From Undibacterium sp049340185 (GTDB lineage: Bacteria > Pseudomonadota > Gammaproteobacteria > Burkholderiales > Burkholderiaceae_D), in assembly GCF_049340185.1 (NCBI RefSeq), contig NZ_JBMPPC010000001.1, forward strand, positions 310,001-374,000: 64,000 nucleotides of DNA, in the 5' to 3' direction. The notes beneath the pieces were generated by a model. That model saw nothing but the letters and a program-made list of their open reading frames with translations, did no database searches and was not told the DNA's origin. Every line of letters starts with the position of its first letter. Within the stretch, counting starts at the first letter, position 1. Below are positions 1 through 7,640 of the stretch, piece by piece. The translations under genes were made by a program, and so were the position numbers.

Positions 1-182
1 TTATTCGCCGGTCGAATCGGTCTGGCGACCAGATTGCCGCCACAATTGGGACAGATACCTTGGTACACCTGATCAGCGCAGCTTGTGCAAAACGTGCACT
101 CAAAAGTGCAGATACGCGCCATCTCAGAATGAGGAGGTAGATCACAATCGCAATGCTCGCAGTTAGGTCGAAGTTGTAACAT
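1..182 (-). CDS. DUF1272 family small zinc-ribbon-like protein (3' end cut by window edge)
   Basis: The minus strand reads from an ATG at 182-180 for 60 codons without a stop and runs off the left edge, so the C-terminus is missing. The product begins MLQLRPNCEHCDCDLPP and contains a chain of Cys pairs (CEHCDC, CTFECTFCTSC, CPNCGG), the signature of the short DUF1272 family, whose members are usually about 60-90 residues. The Cys spacing suggests zinc binding; no function is established for the family. The ATG sits 7 bases downstream (minus-strand sense) of a purine-poor stretch, so the start rests on family alignment rather than on a ribosome-binding site. Confidence 0.75.
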   Translation of the reverse strand, partial: MLQLRPNCEHCDCDLPPHSEMARICTFECTFCTSCADQVYQGICPNCGGNLVARPIRPAN

Positions 183-488
183 GATTGTTTTGAAGGAGGA
201 GCTGAAGGTGATCTCAGAATATCACGCATATTCTTAAAAAACTGTCTGGTCCGAGACCAATTGCGGACGTTTTAGGACATCGCTGAAAATGAATCCCGGG
301 CGGAAGTACGAACAGCGTTACTATGAGTGAGTGAACGCGCAGACAAAATCAATACATGATCTGCCGGATTCTCTCTCATTCTGTTTAATGAGCAACATTA
401 ATCACACCCGCCGCATGATTTTCGTATGCACCTCAGACATCGTCTGATCACCCGATAAAGAAAATAATTTCATGTTGATCGCCATTCA
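183..488. other. intergenic region, no gene seen
   Basis: About 300 bases between the divergent DUF1272 and oxygenase genes. It must hold both promoters. I see no conserved RNA, no strong hairpin with a T-tract and no credible small reading frame. Confidence 0.5.
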
Positions 489-1157
489 GTGAGCATCGTT
501 CTTAAGGACGATGACTCACCATCCACTATGTCAGCCGGTTTTATCACTCATCTCGTTGAATACGGTTGGGCGCGTCAGGCAATTTTTCTTGACGCTGACT
601 TAACCCTGGCATTGGCAGCAGAGTGTCAGGGGCTCAACGATCAAAACTTATTGCGTATCGCCAAGACGGGACGTGTAACAAAGCCTGACATGCAGATGGG
701 CCTCCAACCTAAAATACAAAATCAAGCGAAAACAGAAGCGCAACTCCGCAGCGATCAGATTAGTTGGTTGTCGATAGGGCAGTCATTGGCCTGCGATCAG
801 TATCTGCTGCTAATGGAATCGTTGCGACAGCAATTGAACCGCGATCTGTTCTTAGGCCTGGACGACTACGAAAGTCATTTCGCTTTTTATGCGCCGGGCG
901 CATTCTATGCGCAACACAGGGATCGTTTCCAAGACGATGATCGCCGCACGATATCCGTCGTCATTTATCTGAATCAAGACTGGCAGACAGAGCAGGGCGG
1001 TGCATTGCGCTTACATCTCAATGACTCAAAGCCCCTGGACATCGCCCCCGAAGCGAGCAGTATGGTTTTATTTTTATCCGCCACCATGTTGCATGAAGTA
1101 TTGCCAGCGACCCGCGACAGATTGTCGCTGGCTGGGTGGTTTCGGCGTAGATTGTAA
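489..1157 (+). CDS. 2OG-Fe(II) oxygenase (prolyl 4-hydroxylase-like)
   Basis: A 222-residue protein with the double-stranded beta-helix signature of 2-oxoglutarate/Fe(II) dioxygenases. The metal ligands are the HxD pair at H143/D145 (in QHRDRFQ) and H202 (in MLHEV). R209 or R211 is the likely 2OG carboxylate contact. Strand motifs RRTISVVIYLN and GGALRLHL between them match the prolyl-hydroxylase-like subgroup. The substrate cannot be told; bacterial relatives hydroxylate proteins or small molecules. The start is uncertain: GTG at 489 gives the full length, while an in-frame ATG at 528 would trim 13 residues that are not part of the fold. Neither has a clear ribosome-binding site. It is probably monocistronic or weakly coupled to the flavin reductase 48 bases downstream. 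Confidence 0.8.
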   Translation: MSIVLKDDDSPSTMSAGFITHLVEYGWARQAIFLDADLTLALAAECQGLNDQNLLRIAKTGRVTKPDMQMGLQPKIQNQAKTEAQLRSDQISWLSIGQSLACDQYLLLMESLRQQLNRDLFLGLDDYESHFAFYAPGAFYAQHRDRFQDDDRRTISVVIYLNQDWQTEQGGALRLHLNDSKPLDIAPEASSMVLFLSATMLHEVLPATRDRLSLAGWFRRRL

Positions 1158-1205
1158 AAGTATTGGGTTCGCGTCTAAGCGCGATTTAACATAACCGGAG
1201 TCAAT

Positions 1206-1742
1206 ATGAGCAAACGTACATTCCCTCTGTCTAAAGTCTATGGAGTACTGGAGTCAGGCCCCGTTGTCTTAATGACGACATCGTCCCATGATCGGCCCAA
1301 CGTGATGACGATGTCATGGCATACCATGCTTGAGTTTGAACCGCCACAAATTGCCATGGTCATTAGTAATCGCGATTTTTCTTACAACGCCCTAAAATCG
1401 ACAGGAGAATGTGTAATCAACCTACCCTCGGCCGACCTCATCGATCAAGTCGTTATCTGCGGCAATACCACAGGTGCCAAGATTGACAAGTGGGCAAAGG
1501 CAGGGCTCACACCAATCGCTGCAGAGCACGTCAGTGCGCCATTGATTAAAGAATGTTTTATCAATCTCGAATGCAAAGTAATTGATAAAAGCATGGTTAA
1601 TAAATACGGATTATTTGTAGTGGAAGTCGTAAAGGCTTGGAAAAATACTGCGATAAAAAATCCCAAAACACTACACCATCTTGGCAAGGGACTTTTTATG
1701 GTTGCGGGAGAACTGATTCAAACGAAATCTAAAATGAGGTAG
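1206..1742 (+). CDS. flavin reductase family protein (FMN-binding split barrel)
   Basis: 178 residues resembling the flavin reductase-like/DIM6-NTAB family, which binds FMN in a split beta-barrel. Typical features are the N-terminal PVVLMTTSSHDRPNVMTMSW strand-turn segment, FEPPQIAMVISNRDFSYNAL, and ECVINLPS followed by CGNTTGAKIDKW. Relatives use NAD(P)H to reduce flavin or act as flavoprotein oxidoreductases; the substrate here is unknown. A good ribosome-binding site (CGGAG) lies 7 bases before the ATG. The gene follows the oxygenase by 48 bases on the same strand, so a two-gene transcript is possible, though nothing in sequence ties their functions. Confidence 0.8.
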   Translation: MSKRTFPLSKVYGVLESGPVVLMTTSSHDRPNVMTMSWHTMLEFEPPQIAMVISNRDFSYNALKSTGECVINLPSADLIDQVVICGNTTGAKIDKWAKAGLTPIAAEHVSAPLIKECFINLECKVIDKSMVNKYGLFVVEVVKAWKNTAIKNPKTLHHLGKGLFMVAGELIQTKSKMR

Positions 1743-1848
1743 ATACGCATGCCTTGTCGTCAATCTAGCCTAGTAGGTGTTTCCAGTGTGTTGATAACTT
1801 CGACACTATTTTAACTGTTCGACGTTGTTTTTACTTATTATACAAAGC

Positions 1849-2796
1849 CTAGACGATTACAATTTCTCTCGCTTTACGAACACGTTTCACTTTCGAATTG
1901 TCCAAGCCTGGAAGACCTAATCTCAATGCTGCGTATCCGGCCTTCACATGGCGCAGATGGCATGCCTGCCCGAAATTTCCCCAATGTCCTGGATGCATCA
2001 GTGGAAGGTATTGAAGCTCCCTCCCGCCCAGTTCGATACGCAACACTTTGCCAGGTGATGCCTGGACGGCAGCAGAAAGTAAGGTGGTAGAGTTTCGAAA
2101 TTCAGGTAGTCGCTTTAGCAACGCACGCCAAACATTCGCTCCCCAGGAAATTAAATGTACTTGGCTGAATCGTTTTAGTACAGCTGCCACGAGCGCGTCT
2201 AAGCCAATCAAACACTCCTCATAGCTATAGCCATATTTATTTAAATTTCCGCACTTGGAGTCCCCCGGAGGGCGGTAGTCGGGGTACAGGTTGATAAACA
2301 AACCTACTGTAGTTCCGTCCATTACAGCCTCAGGCGCTCCAGGCCAATATCGCTCCACTGTATGTAACGAATCTGACGACTTTAATGGGGTACCAGAGGG
2401 ACTGTCGCCGGTTACAATCGGATACCAGTCGTGGCCGAGTAAGATCACAACACTATCTTTGCTATCTGAATATGTACGGGCAAGCAAATTATCGGTCCAA
2501 GGCGAAATGCCGATGCTATAACCAACATCCATCTTCAGTGCCGCGTCACGCAAGGCAATTCCTCGTGCTTCCTGGGTTAAGCTTAGATTGTCGATTTCCC
2601 ATGCCCGCTCCTGCAGCGCCTGTAGTTTTTCGAATGTTGCGCTGTGAAAGTTGGTTGTCACATAAGACCAAGGACGCTCGCGTTGCAAGCCCCAATAGTT
2701 CTCGAGATCGGCGGTGATAGTCGGGAATATAGACCGATAAGCATGCAATATTTGTGTGACTTGATCGGAACTGTATTGTTGTTGATTGAGTGTCAT
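1849..2796 (-). CDS. uracil-DNA-glycosylase-superfamily-like protein
   Basis: A 315-residue protein with three motifs laid out as in the UDG superfamily. Motif 1, LLGHDWYPIVTGDSPSG, is at 119-135 (compare GQDPYH in family 1). A central FINLYP with N169 resembles the LLLN strand. A C-terminal LMHPGHWGNFG at 267-277 resembles the HPS leucine-loop motif. An aspartate (D123) is present where the catalytic Asp of family 1 lies. The 110-residue N-terminal helical extension is unfamiliar. The assignment is from motif order only; it could be another member of the fold that does not excise uracil. It stands alone, convergent with the flavin reductase gene. ATG start without a strong ribosome-binding site. 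Confidence 0.5.
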   Translation of the reverse strand: MTLNQQQYSSDQVTQILHAYRSIFPTITADLENYWGLQRERPWSYVTTNFHSATFEKLQALQERAWEIDNLSLTQEARGIALRDAALKMDVGYSIGISPWTDNLLARTYSDSKDSVVILLGHDWYPIVTGDSPSGTPLKSSDSLHTVERYWPGAPEAVMDGTTVGLFINLYPDYRPPGDSKCGNLNKYGYSYEECLIGLDALVAAVLKRFSQVHLISWGANVWRALLKRLPEFRNSTTLLSAAVQASPGKVLRIELGGRELQYLPLMHPGHWGNFGQACHLRHVKAGYAALRLGLPGLDNSKVKRVRKAREIVIV

Positions 2797-3169
2797 TTTT
2801 TAATACTAATTTTTGGGGTACTGCGCCGAAGAAATACGCGCCCGCTTACCACTTCTTCTAATTTAGAAAAACACAGACCAACACTACTACAGCAAAACTG
2901 GGATTGCAAAATAATCACTATAACATTTTCGCGCGATTCAGCTCTCTTGGACGATTGCGGGCCAATAAAGACTTTAGACCGTTTGACAGTTATGGTTAGT
3001 TCAATTAAAAGCTACTGCAATTAATTCCTGGAACGACAAGCACAATCGCTAAATCATTCGGTGGTTTTCTTAATTTAAAGTTCAATACAATATACCGACT
3101 AAATCAGCGTTAACTTTCAAATTAGCGCTAAACAACGCCTCTTACCTGACCACTCTTAAAAATCAAACC
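2797..3169. other. intergenic region, no gene seen
   Basis: 373 bases of AT-rich DNA between the divergent UDG-like and VOC genes. A plus-strand open frame reaches in from the neighbouring gene but has no homology signal that I recognise and is treated as a shadow. No terminator or RNA element was identified. Confidence 0.45.
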
Positions 3170-3562
3170 ATGTTCTCCCACATCTTCATCGGCATCACAG
3201 ATTTTCCCAGAGCCTTGACGTTTTATTCTGCGTTGATGGATGCGCTGAATTTGCAATTGAAATTCTGCGACCACGATAAACCTTGGGCGGGGTGGATGTC
3301 TCCGCTTGCTGCTCGTCCTTTGTTGGTAATCGGCCGTCCTTTTAACGGTGAGGTTGCTACGGTGGGTAATGGGCAGATGGTGGCTTTGTTAGCGTCGGAC
3401 CGGGCTGCGGTTGATCGTGCCTATCACGTGGCGCTGGCTTCTGGTGGGCGTTGCGAAGGGGCACCGGGTTTGCGGCCTGATTATCATCCTGATTATTACG
3501 GCGCGTATTTTCGTGATCCTGATGGTAATAAAATTTGTGTTTGTTGTCATGATCCGTTGTAA
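3170..3562 (+). CDS. VOC family protein (glyoxalase/bleomycin-resistance fold)
   Basis: 130 residues with the paired beta-alpha-beta-beta-beta architecture of the vicinal oxygen chelate superfamily. The N-terminal HIFIGITDFPRALTFYSALM and the C-terminal YYGAYFRDPDGNKICVCCH are diagnostic, the latter being the classic xFxDPDGNxIE-like end in which the metal-binding Glu is replaced here by Cys-Val-Cys-Cys. Members include glyoxalases, dioxygenases and antibiotic-binding proteins; the specific role cannot be read from sequence. There is no clear ribosome-binding site. The gene stands alone upstream of the leuA leader region. Confidence 0.8.
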   Translation: MFSHIFIGITDFPRALTFYSALMDALNLQLKFCDHDKPWAGWMSPLAARPLLVIGRPFNGEVATVGNGQMVALLASDRAAVDRAYHVALASGGRCEGAPGLRPDYHPDYYGAYFRDPDGNKICVCCHDPL

Positions 3563-3696
3563 GTATGTTTCGCTGAACTTGCGCAGTTATGTGTGGCTGC
3601 TGTTCGTCATGGCGGCTGCATTGCAAGAGACTGGCGGATGTTTAGTCGCCACTCAATATTCATATAGACGCCGCTCATCCGTCAGTTGACTATTAC

Positions 3697-3733
3697 TCGA
3701 TTGGCTGCCGATATTCAATCAATAGCCAATCGA
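3697..3733. repeat. 10-bp perfect inverted repeat upstream of the leu leader
   Basis: TCGATTGGCT (3697-3706) and AGCCAATCGA (3724-3733) are perfect reverse complements separated by 17 bases. There is no T-tract after it, so it is a weak terminator candidate for the VOC gene; it may instead be a binding site upstream of the putative leader promoter at 3784. Confidence 0.45.
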
Positions 3734-3783
3734 TTGCTGTTCGACAGTCACTAAGTAATTTCCGACATGGTGATGGTTTGCTA

Positions 3784-3813
3784 TTGACAGCCAGAGGCAT
3801 CGTCGCCTACATT
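3784..3813 (+). promoter_or_regulatory. candidate sigma-70 promoter for the leuA leader transcript
   Basis: A perfect TTGACA (3784-3789) is followed after 18 bases by TACATT (3808-3813, four of six consensus bases). The predicted start of transcription falls at about 3820, exactly at the leader ATG, which would make the leader peptide message leaderless. The position is consistent with driving leuL-leuA but is untested. Confidence 0.45.
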
Positions 3814-3819
3814 AGTGGC

Positions 3820-3924
3820 ATGTATTCCGCACAATCACAATCCCTACTAGCTTTATCGCACAGCGCCAGCACTTTGCTAGCGCTGCTGCTACTAGCCGCG
3901 CCACTACTAAGCGCCGCTCAGTAA
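3820..3924 (+). CDS. leuL: leucine-rich leader peptide of leuA attenuator
   Basis: A 34-codon frame encodes a peptide that starts MYSAQSQSLLALSHSAST and continues LLALLLLAAPLLSAAQ. Eleven of the 34 residues are Leu, in runs LL, LL, LLLL and LL. Seven of the 11 codons are CTA, a codon that is uncommon in the surrounding genes. This is the hallmark of a leucine-operon leader: when charged Leu-tRNA is scarce the ribosome stalls in the Leu runs and changes folding of the downstream RNA. It lies about 310 bases upstream of leuA on the same strand. There is no good ribosome-binding site; the predicted transcript start coincides with the ATG. Alternative reading: a chance hydrophobic ORF, but the CTA clustering and context argue against this. 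Confidence 0.6.
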   Translation: MYSAQSQSLLALSHSASTLLALLLLAAPLLSAAQ

Positions 3925-3949
3925 TTCTCCCCGCTGTTGCTGTATCTCA

Positions 3950-4154
3950 GGTGCTCAGGCACCACTTCCAAACAAAATAGTCCGACGTTGTAGAAAGCTG
4001 GCATATGCACTTTAAGTCCATACTCGTAACGCTCATCTCTGGCGATGTTATCGCTGTGATGATCTTTGCGCGTGCGCTAGCTCTACTACCACTACCGATC
4101 GGTTACCTGGCCTAGTGTTCTGTGGCCGTCAGGTAGCCTGGTGCCACAACCGAT
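3950..4154 (+). promoter_or_regulatory. leuA leader RNA with mutually exclusive stems (candidate attenuator)
   Basis: A local hairpin GGTGC-TCAG-GCACC occupies 3950-3963, just 25 bases after the leader stop codon. Its 3' strand extended (GGCACCA, 3958-3964) is also perfectly complementary to TGGTGCC at 4139-4145. That distal segment lies inside a second structure in which ATCGGTT (4098-4104) pairs with AACCGAT (4148-4154), enclosing a further ACCTG/CAGGT stem. The alternatives cannot all form at once, as expected of a leader switch. A canonical T-tract is not visible after the distal stem, so whether termination is intrinsic or Rho-dependent is open. Confidence 0.4.
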
Positions 4155-4237
4155 TCTCTCCCGATTCAAAATTCTCGCTTTATCTAATTACGATAATTGG
4201 CCCAATTTGACCCGCATTGACCATAATAGGACTCATC

Positions 4238-5953
4238 ATGATGTTGACTAATCCAGCAGCGAAGTACCGCGCTTTTCCACCTGTGCAATTGACTAACCGT
4301 ACCTGGCCAGACAAGGTGATTACCCATCCGCCGATCTGGATGAGTACGGATTTGCGCGATGGTAATCAGGCGCTGATCGAGCCGATGAGTCCCGAGAAAA
4401 AATTGCGCTTCTTCGAGATGCTGGTACAGATAGGTTTGAAAGAAATTGAAGTCGGCTTTCCCTCAGCGTCACAAACTGATTTTGATTTCGTGCGCAAGCT
4501 GATTGATGAAAACCGTATTCCCGATGATGTCACGATCATCGTGTTAACGCAGTCACGTGATGAGTTGATCCGTCGTACCGTAGAGTCGGTTGTCGGTGCA
4601 AAACAGGCGATCGTACATTTGTATAATTCGATTGCACCGGCGTTCCGTCGCATTGTGTTTGGTATGTCGCGTGAAGAGATTAAAGCCATCGCCGTCAACG
4701 GTACCAAGCTTGTCAAAGAACTGGTCGCACAACATCCTGAGACTAAATGGGGTTTTGAATATTCGCCAGAATCCTTTAGCCTGACCGAGCTCGATTTTTC
4801 AAAAAACGTCTGCGATGCCGTATCCGAGGTATGGCAACCGACGCCGTATAACAAGATGATTTTTAACTTGCCATCGACTGTTGAATCTAGCACGCCCAAC
4901 GTGTACGCCGATCAGATCGAATGGATGCATCGCAAATTGGCGCGTCGCGATTCCATCATCATCAGCGTACATCCGCACAATGATCGCGGCACAGCAGTCG
5001 CCTCGGCTGAGCTGGCCGTGATGGCGGGCGCGGATCGTGTTGAAGGCTGTTTGTTTGGTAATGGCGAGCGCACTGGCAATGTGGATCTGGTGACGTTGGC
5101 CTTGAATCTTTATACCCAGGGCGTGCACCCCGGACTCGATTTTTCTGATATCGACATGGTGCGCCAATGCGTGGAGGACTGTAATCAGTTGCCGGTGCAC
5201 CCGCGTCATCCATATGTCGGTGATCTGGTGTACACCGCGTTCTCCGGTTCACATCAGGATGCGATCAAAAAAGGGTTTGCCCAGCAAAAACCGGATGCAC
5301 TGTGGGAAGTGCCTTACTTGCCTATCGATCCGGCGGATCTCGGACGCAGCTATGACGCGGTCATTCGCGTTAACAGCCAGTCAGGTAAGGGCGGCATGGC
5401 GTATTTGCTGGAGCAGGATTACGGTTTGTCATTGCCACGTCGCTTGCAGATTGAGTTCAGCCGTGCGGTACAGGTGGCGACCGATGCCAGCGGTAAGGAA
5501 ATTGTCTCCAGCGATATTTATGCGATTTTTAAACAGCAATATCTTGATCAGCAGACCCCTTACGCTTACGTAGGTCATCGCATGAGCGAGGACACAGCGC
5601 AGGCCGAATCGGTTCAGATCGAGGTAGACATCACCCAAAACGGAAAACCGGCAACTCTGCGAGGTCACGGCAATGGCCCGATTGATGCGTTTGTCAATGC
5701 GCTGGGGTTGAATATCAAGCTCATGGACTATCACGAGCACGCGATCAGCTCCGGTGCAGACGCACAGGCGGCCTGCTATGTTGAATTGCGCGTTGATCAG
5801 GGGGCGACGCAATTCGGTGCTGCAGTCGATGGCAACATCGTCCGCGCCTCATTCAAAGCCGTGATCAGCGCAGTGAATCGCAGCAGGGCAGCGACATCTG
5901 CGATTTTAGAGAATTTGGCGCCAGTAGTTGATGATGCGGTGGCTGTAGCCTGA
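4238..5953 (+). CDS. leuA: 2-isopropylmalate synthase
   Basis: Catalyses the committed step of leucine synthesis: acetyl-CoA plus 2-oxoisovalerate gives 2-isopropylmalate. The 571-residue form is the long, LeuA2/actinobacterial-like type. An N-terminal DRE-TIM (HMGL-like) barrel shows STDLRDGNQAL (metal-binding RD), EVGFPSASQTDFDFVR and HPHNDRGTAVASAELAVMAGADRVEGCLFGNGERTGN. A C-terminal regulatory domain (from about residue 430) mediates leucine feedback. I chose ATG 4238 (next codon also ATG) because AATAGGA lies 6 bases upstream; an earlier in-frame TTG adds seven unlikely residues. It stands alone here, without leuB/C/D, behind the leucine leader at 3820. Confidence 0.95.
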   Translation: MMLTNPAAKYRAFPPVQLTNRTWPDKVITHPPIWMSTDLRDGNQALIEPMSPEKKLRFFEMLVQIGLKEIEVGFPSASQTDFDFVRKLIDENRIPDDVTIIVLTQSRDELIRRTVESVVGAKQAIVHLYNSIAPAFRRIVFGMSREEIKAIAVNGTKLVKELVAQHPETKWGFEYSPESFSLTELDFSKNVCDAVSEVWQPTPYNKMIFNLPSTVESSTPNVYADQIEWMHRKLARRDSIIISVHPHNDRGTAVASAELAVMAGADRVEGCLFGNGERTGNVDLVTLALNLYTQGVHPGLDFSDIDMVRQCVEDCNQLPVHPRHPYVGDLVYTAFSGSHQDAIKKGFAQQKPDALWEVPYLPIDPADLGRSYDAVIRVNSQSGKGGMAYLLEQDYGLSLPRRLQIEFSRAVQVATDASGKEIVSSDIYAIFKQQYLDQQTPYAYVGHRMSEDTAQAESVQIEVDITQNGKPATLRGHGNGPIDAFVNALGLNIKLMDYHEHAISSGADAQAACYVELRVDQGATQFGAAVDGNIVRASFKAVISAVNRSRAATSAILENLAPVVDDAVAVA

Positions 5954-5971
5954 TACGATCACCTTGAGCAT

Positions 5972-5997
5972 ATCCGAGATGATGCATCATCCCGGAT
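5972..5997 (+). terminator. hairpin after leuA, probable terminator
   Basis: ATCCG-A-GATGAT, loop GC, ATCATC-C-CGGAT forms an 11-pair stem with one A/C mismatch, 18 bases after the leuA stop, followed by TTTG only. A stable hairpin with a weak U-tract. Confidence 0.5.
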
Positions 5998-6028
5998 TTG
6001 CCTACGGAAGATTTTTTCTGTAGTCGAC

Positions 6029-6100
6029 AATCAACCCGTAATACTGGTGCGGCTTCCAGAGGTATTTCACTCTAGAAGGCGCATCGATGTTGCGGATTTT
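6029..6100. repeat. palindromic repeat, copy 1
   Basis: About 70 bases sharing roughly 86% identity (counted by eye, 10 differences) with copy 2 exactly 240 bases downstream. Both share the central string GAGGTATTTCACTC and ends related to AATCCGCAAT/ATTGCGGATT. This copy is the less perfect palindrome. It lies in the 524-base gap between leuA and the phzF-like gene, which otherwise holds no coding sequence that I recognise. Confidence 0.7.
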
Positions 6101-6163
6101 ATTTTTGGAATTATTAAAACCTTCCAAATTAACATATCCCATCGATAAATCCAACACAAAAAC

Positions 6164-6205
6164 CAAGACCTCTCACCACAGAGTCACGGAGACACAGAGA
6201 AAAGG
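6164..6205. repeat. interspersed-repeat-like string 'caccacagag...cggagacacagag'
   Basis: The segment reads CCTCTCACCACAGAGTCACG then GAGACACAGAGAAAAGG, an imperfect internal repeat of a CACRGAG unit. Very similar CACAGAG-rich strings occur, from memory, in intergenic DNA of unrelated bacteria. It sits exactly between the two palindromic copies. Function unknown. Confidence 0.45.
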
Positions 6206-6268
6206 CAGGAGTAGCAGGAGTGAGTGGTTCCATGCAGTGTCGATTAAATGGTTTTAGAAATTCCTGAA

Positions 6269-6340
6269 AATCAATCCGCAATGCTGGCGCGGCTTTCAGA
6301 GGTATTTCACTCCAGAAGCCGCATCAGTATTGCGGATTCG
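6269..6340. repeat. palindromic repeat, copy 2
   Basis: The arms AATCCGCAAT (6273-6282) and ATTGCGGATT are perfect reverse complements. Inside them CTG/CAG, GCGGCTT/AAGCCGC and GAG/CTC also pair, leaving a short GTATTTCA loop. The whole forms an imperfect hairpin of nearly 30 pairs. The differences from copy 1 lie mostly in the arms, the loop being identical. The size and form resemble REP-like or MITE-like elements; no transposase is nearby. Confidence 0.7.
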
Positions 6341-6477
6341 ATTATTGAGATATTGAACTAGTCAAGATACTGTTAGCCTGAGTCATGCGGCTTGTCGTAG
6401 ATTCTTTATTCATAACGCTATCAATGCACTGAATGTTCGTTATGATGATTGCTACTTTCCTCACTTGGCGATCTATC

Positions 6478-7401
6478 ATGCGCAGTTATCCTTACCGGTT
6501 ATTGAATGTATTTGCAGAAGCGACATTCGGTGGCAATCCTCTATGCGTTTTTGAACATGCCGATGGCTTAAGTGATGCAGAGATGCAGGCGCTGGCTCTA
6601 CAATTTAATTTATCCGAGACGGTTTTTATTCTTCCATCCGATCAGGCGACTGCACGGATGCGCATCTTTACGACCGGTGCGGAAATGCCGTTTGCGGGGC
6701 ATCCGACTTTGGGTACGGCGTATGTCGTCAATGAGCTGGTGGCGCAATCTCAAGCGCAATCTCAAGCACAGTCGGGTGCGCAGCCAGATGCACCTAATCG
6801 CGTCACGCTCGAATGCAAGGCGGGCATTGTCGCTGCCGCGTTGGTGCAAGACATCTGGACCTTTGTCGCACCGACTAAGGCCGCGCCGCAAATCCTGTCG
6901 TGTGAACTCTCATGTCAGCAAGTGGCGACTATTTTTGGTTTAGATGAATCGGATCTGCTGTGTGAACCTTTATGGGTGAATACCGGGACAGACCAGTTGC
7001 TGATTGCACTCAATAGCGTCGGTGCCGTGCAGCGCGCTCAGCCAGATGGCGCGCAGCTAGAACATTGGCCGCCCAACAGTATGGGACGCCGGGTCGCCTA
7101 TCTGTTTGCCTTCGATGCTGCGGCTCAGGGTGATGCGGTACGTCAGCAAATCCGCTCACGATATTTCTTCGTCAAACCAGGTGGTGGTGTCAACGAGGAT
7201 CCGGGTACCGGTTCTGCCTGCGCCAATCTGGGTGGCTGGTGGATCGCAACCGAGCGGGATTTGCCCGCAAGTCTGGCGATTTCTCAAGGTGCGCAAGTGC
7301 TCCGGCCTAGCCATCTTTATCTCGATATCAATGCAGAGCGTCAGATCAAGGTCGGTGGCAAAGTGCGTGAGATCGGGCGTGGCGTGATTCAACTGCCATA
7401 G
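6478..7401 (+). CDS. PhzF family isomerase-like protein
   Basis: A 307-residue PhzF-fold protein (two diaminopimelate-epimerase-like halves). Diagnostic segments are VFAEATFGGNPLCVF, LSETVFI with the conserved catalytic Glu (E47), GHPTLGTAYVV, and RYFFVKPGGGVNEDPGTGSA near residue 235. PhzF itself isomerises DHHA in phenazine synthesis, but no other phz gene is present, so the substrate is unknown. I chose ATG 6478 because the fold begins at SYPYRLLNVF; an upstream in-frame ATG would add 15 unrelated residues. Bases 6742-6789 hold four in-frame 12-base tandem units encoding AQSQ-AQSQ-AQSG-AQPD, a surface-loop expansion. Confidence 0.85.
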   Translation: MRSYPYRLLNVFAEATFGGNPLCVFEHADGLSDAEMQALALQFNLSETVFILPSDQATARMRIFTTGAEMPFAGHPTLGTAYVVNELVAQSQAQSQAQSGAQPDAPNRVTLECKAGIVAAALVQDIWTFVAPTKAAPQILSCELSCQQVATIFGLDESDLLCEPLWVNTGTDQLLIALNSVGAVQRAQPDGAQLEHWPPNSMGRRVAYLFAFDAAAQGDAVRQQIRSRYFFVKPGGGVNEDPGTGSACANLGGWWIATERDLPASLAISQGAQVLRPSHLYLDINAERQIKVGGKVREIGRGVIQLP

Positions 7402-7640
7402 GTTGCTGACGATGCCGGTTGCGTGACGAGTGTCTTGAAATGCGCCAGTAATAGCTGCTTGAAGCTGCTTGCGAAGCAAGCTTGCATTCTGTAAGTGAAT
7501 CAAGATGCGCGTAGGAAGGCTGCATCCGCAAAGCGTGATCGTTATACAATCTGATTCATCAAACGTTTATTGCTTTCAGCGCTTTTTTAGAGCGCCAGAG
7601 CTGTTATATATCCGTTCACCGATCTGCTTACCAATTCTTT

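Noticed and set aside
2644..3024. 126-codon plus-strand open frame across the UDG-like gene and the following gap
   Set aside because: Most of it is antisense to the better-supported minus-strand gene, the composition is odd and no family is recognised.
3110..3160. Another attC-like site (GCGTTAAC...TTAGCGC) before the VOC gene
   Set aside because: The arms are not complementary in order, there is no L-box pairing and no cassette context.
7402..7640. Molybdenum-cofactor riboswitch before moeA
   Set aside because: The 239-base gap shows only short imperfect hairpins (for example GCTTGC/GCAAGC near 7470) and none of the complex stem arrangement expected.
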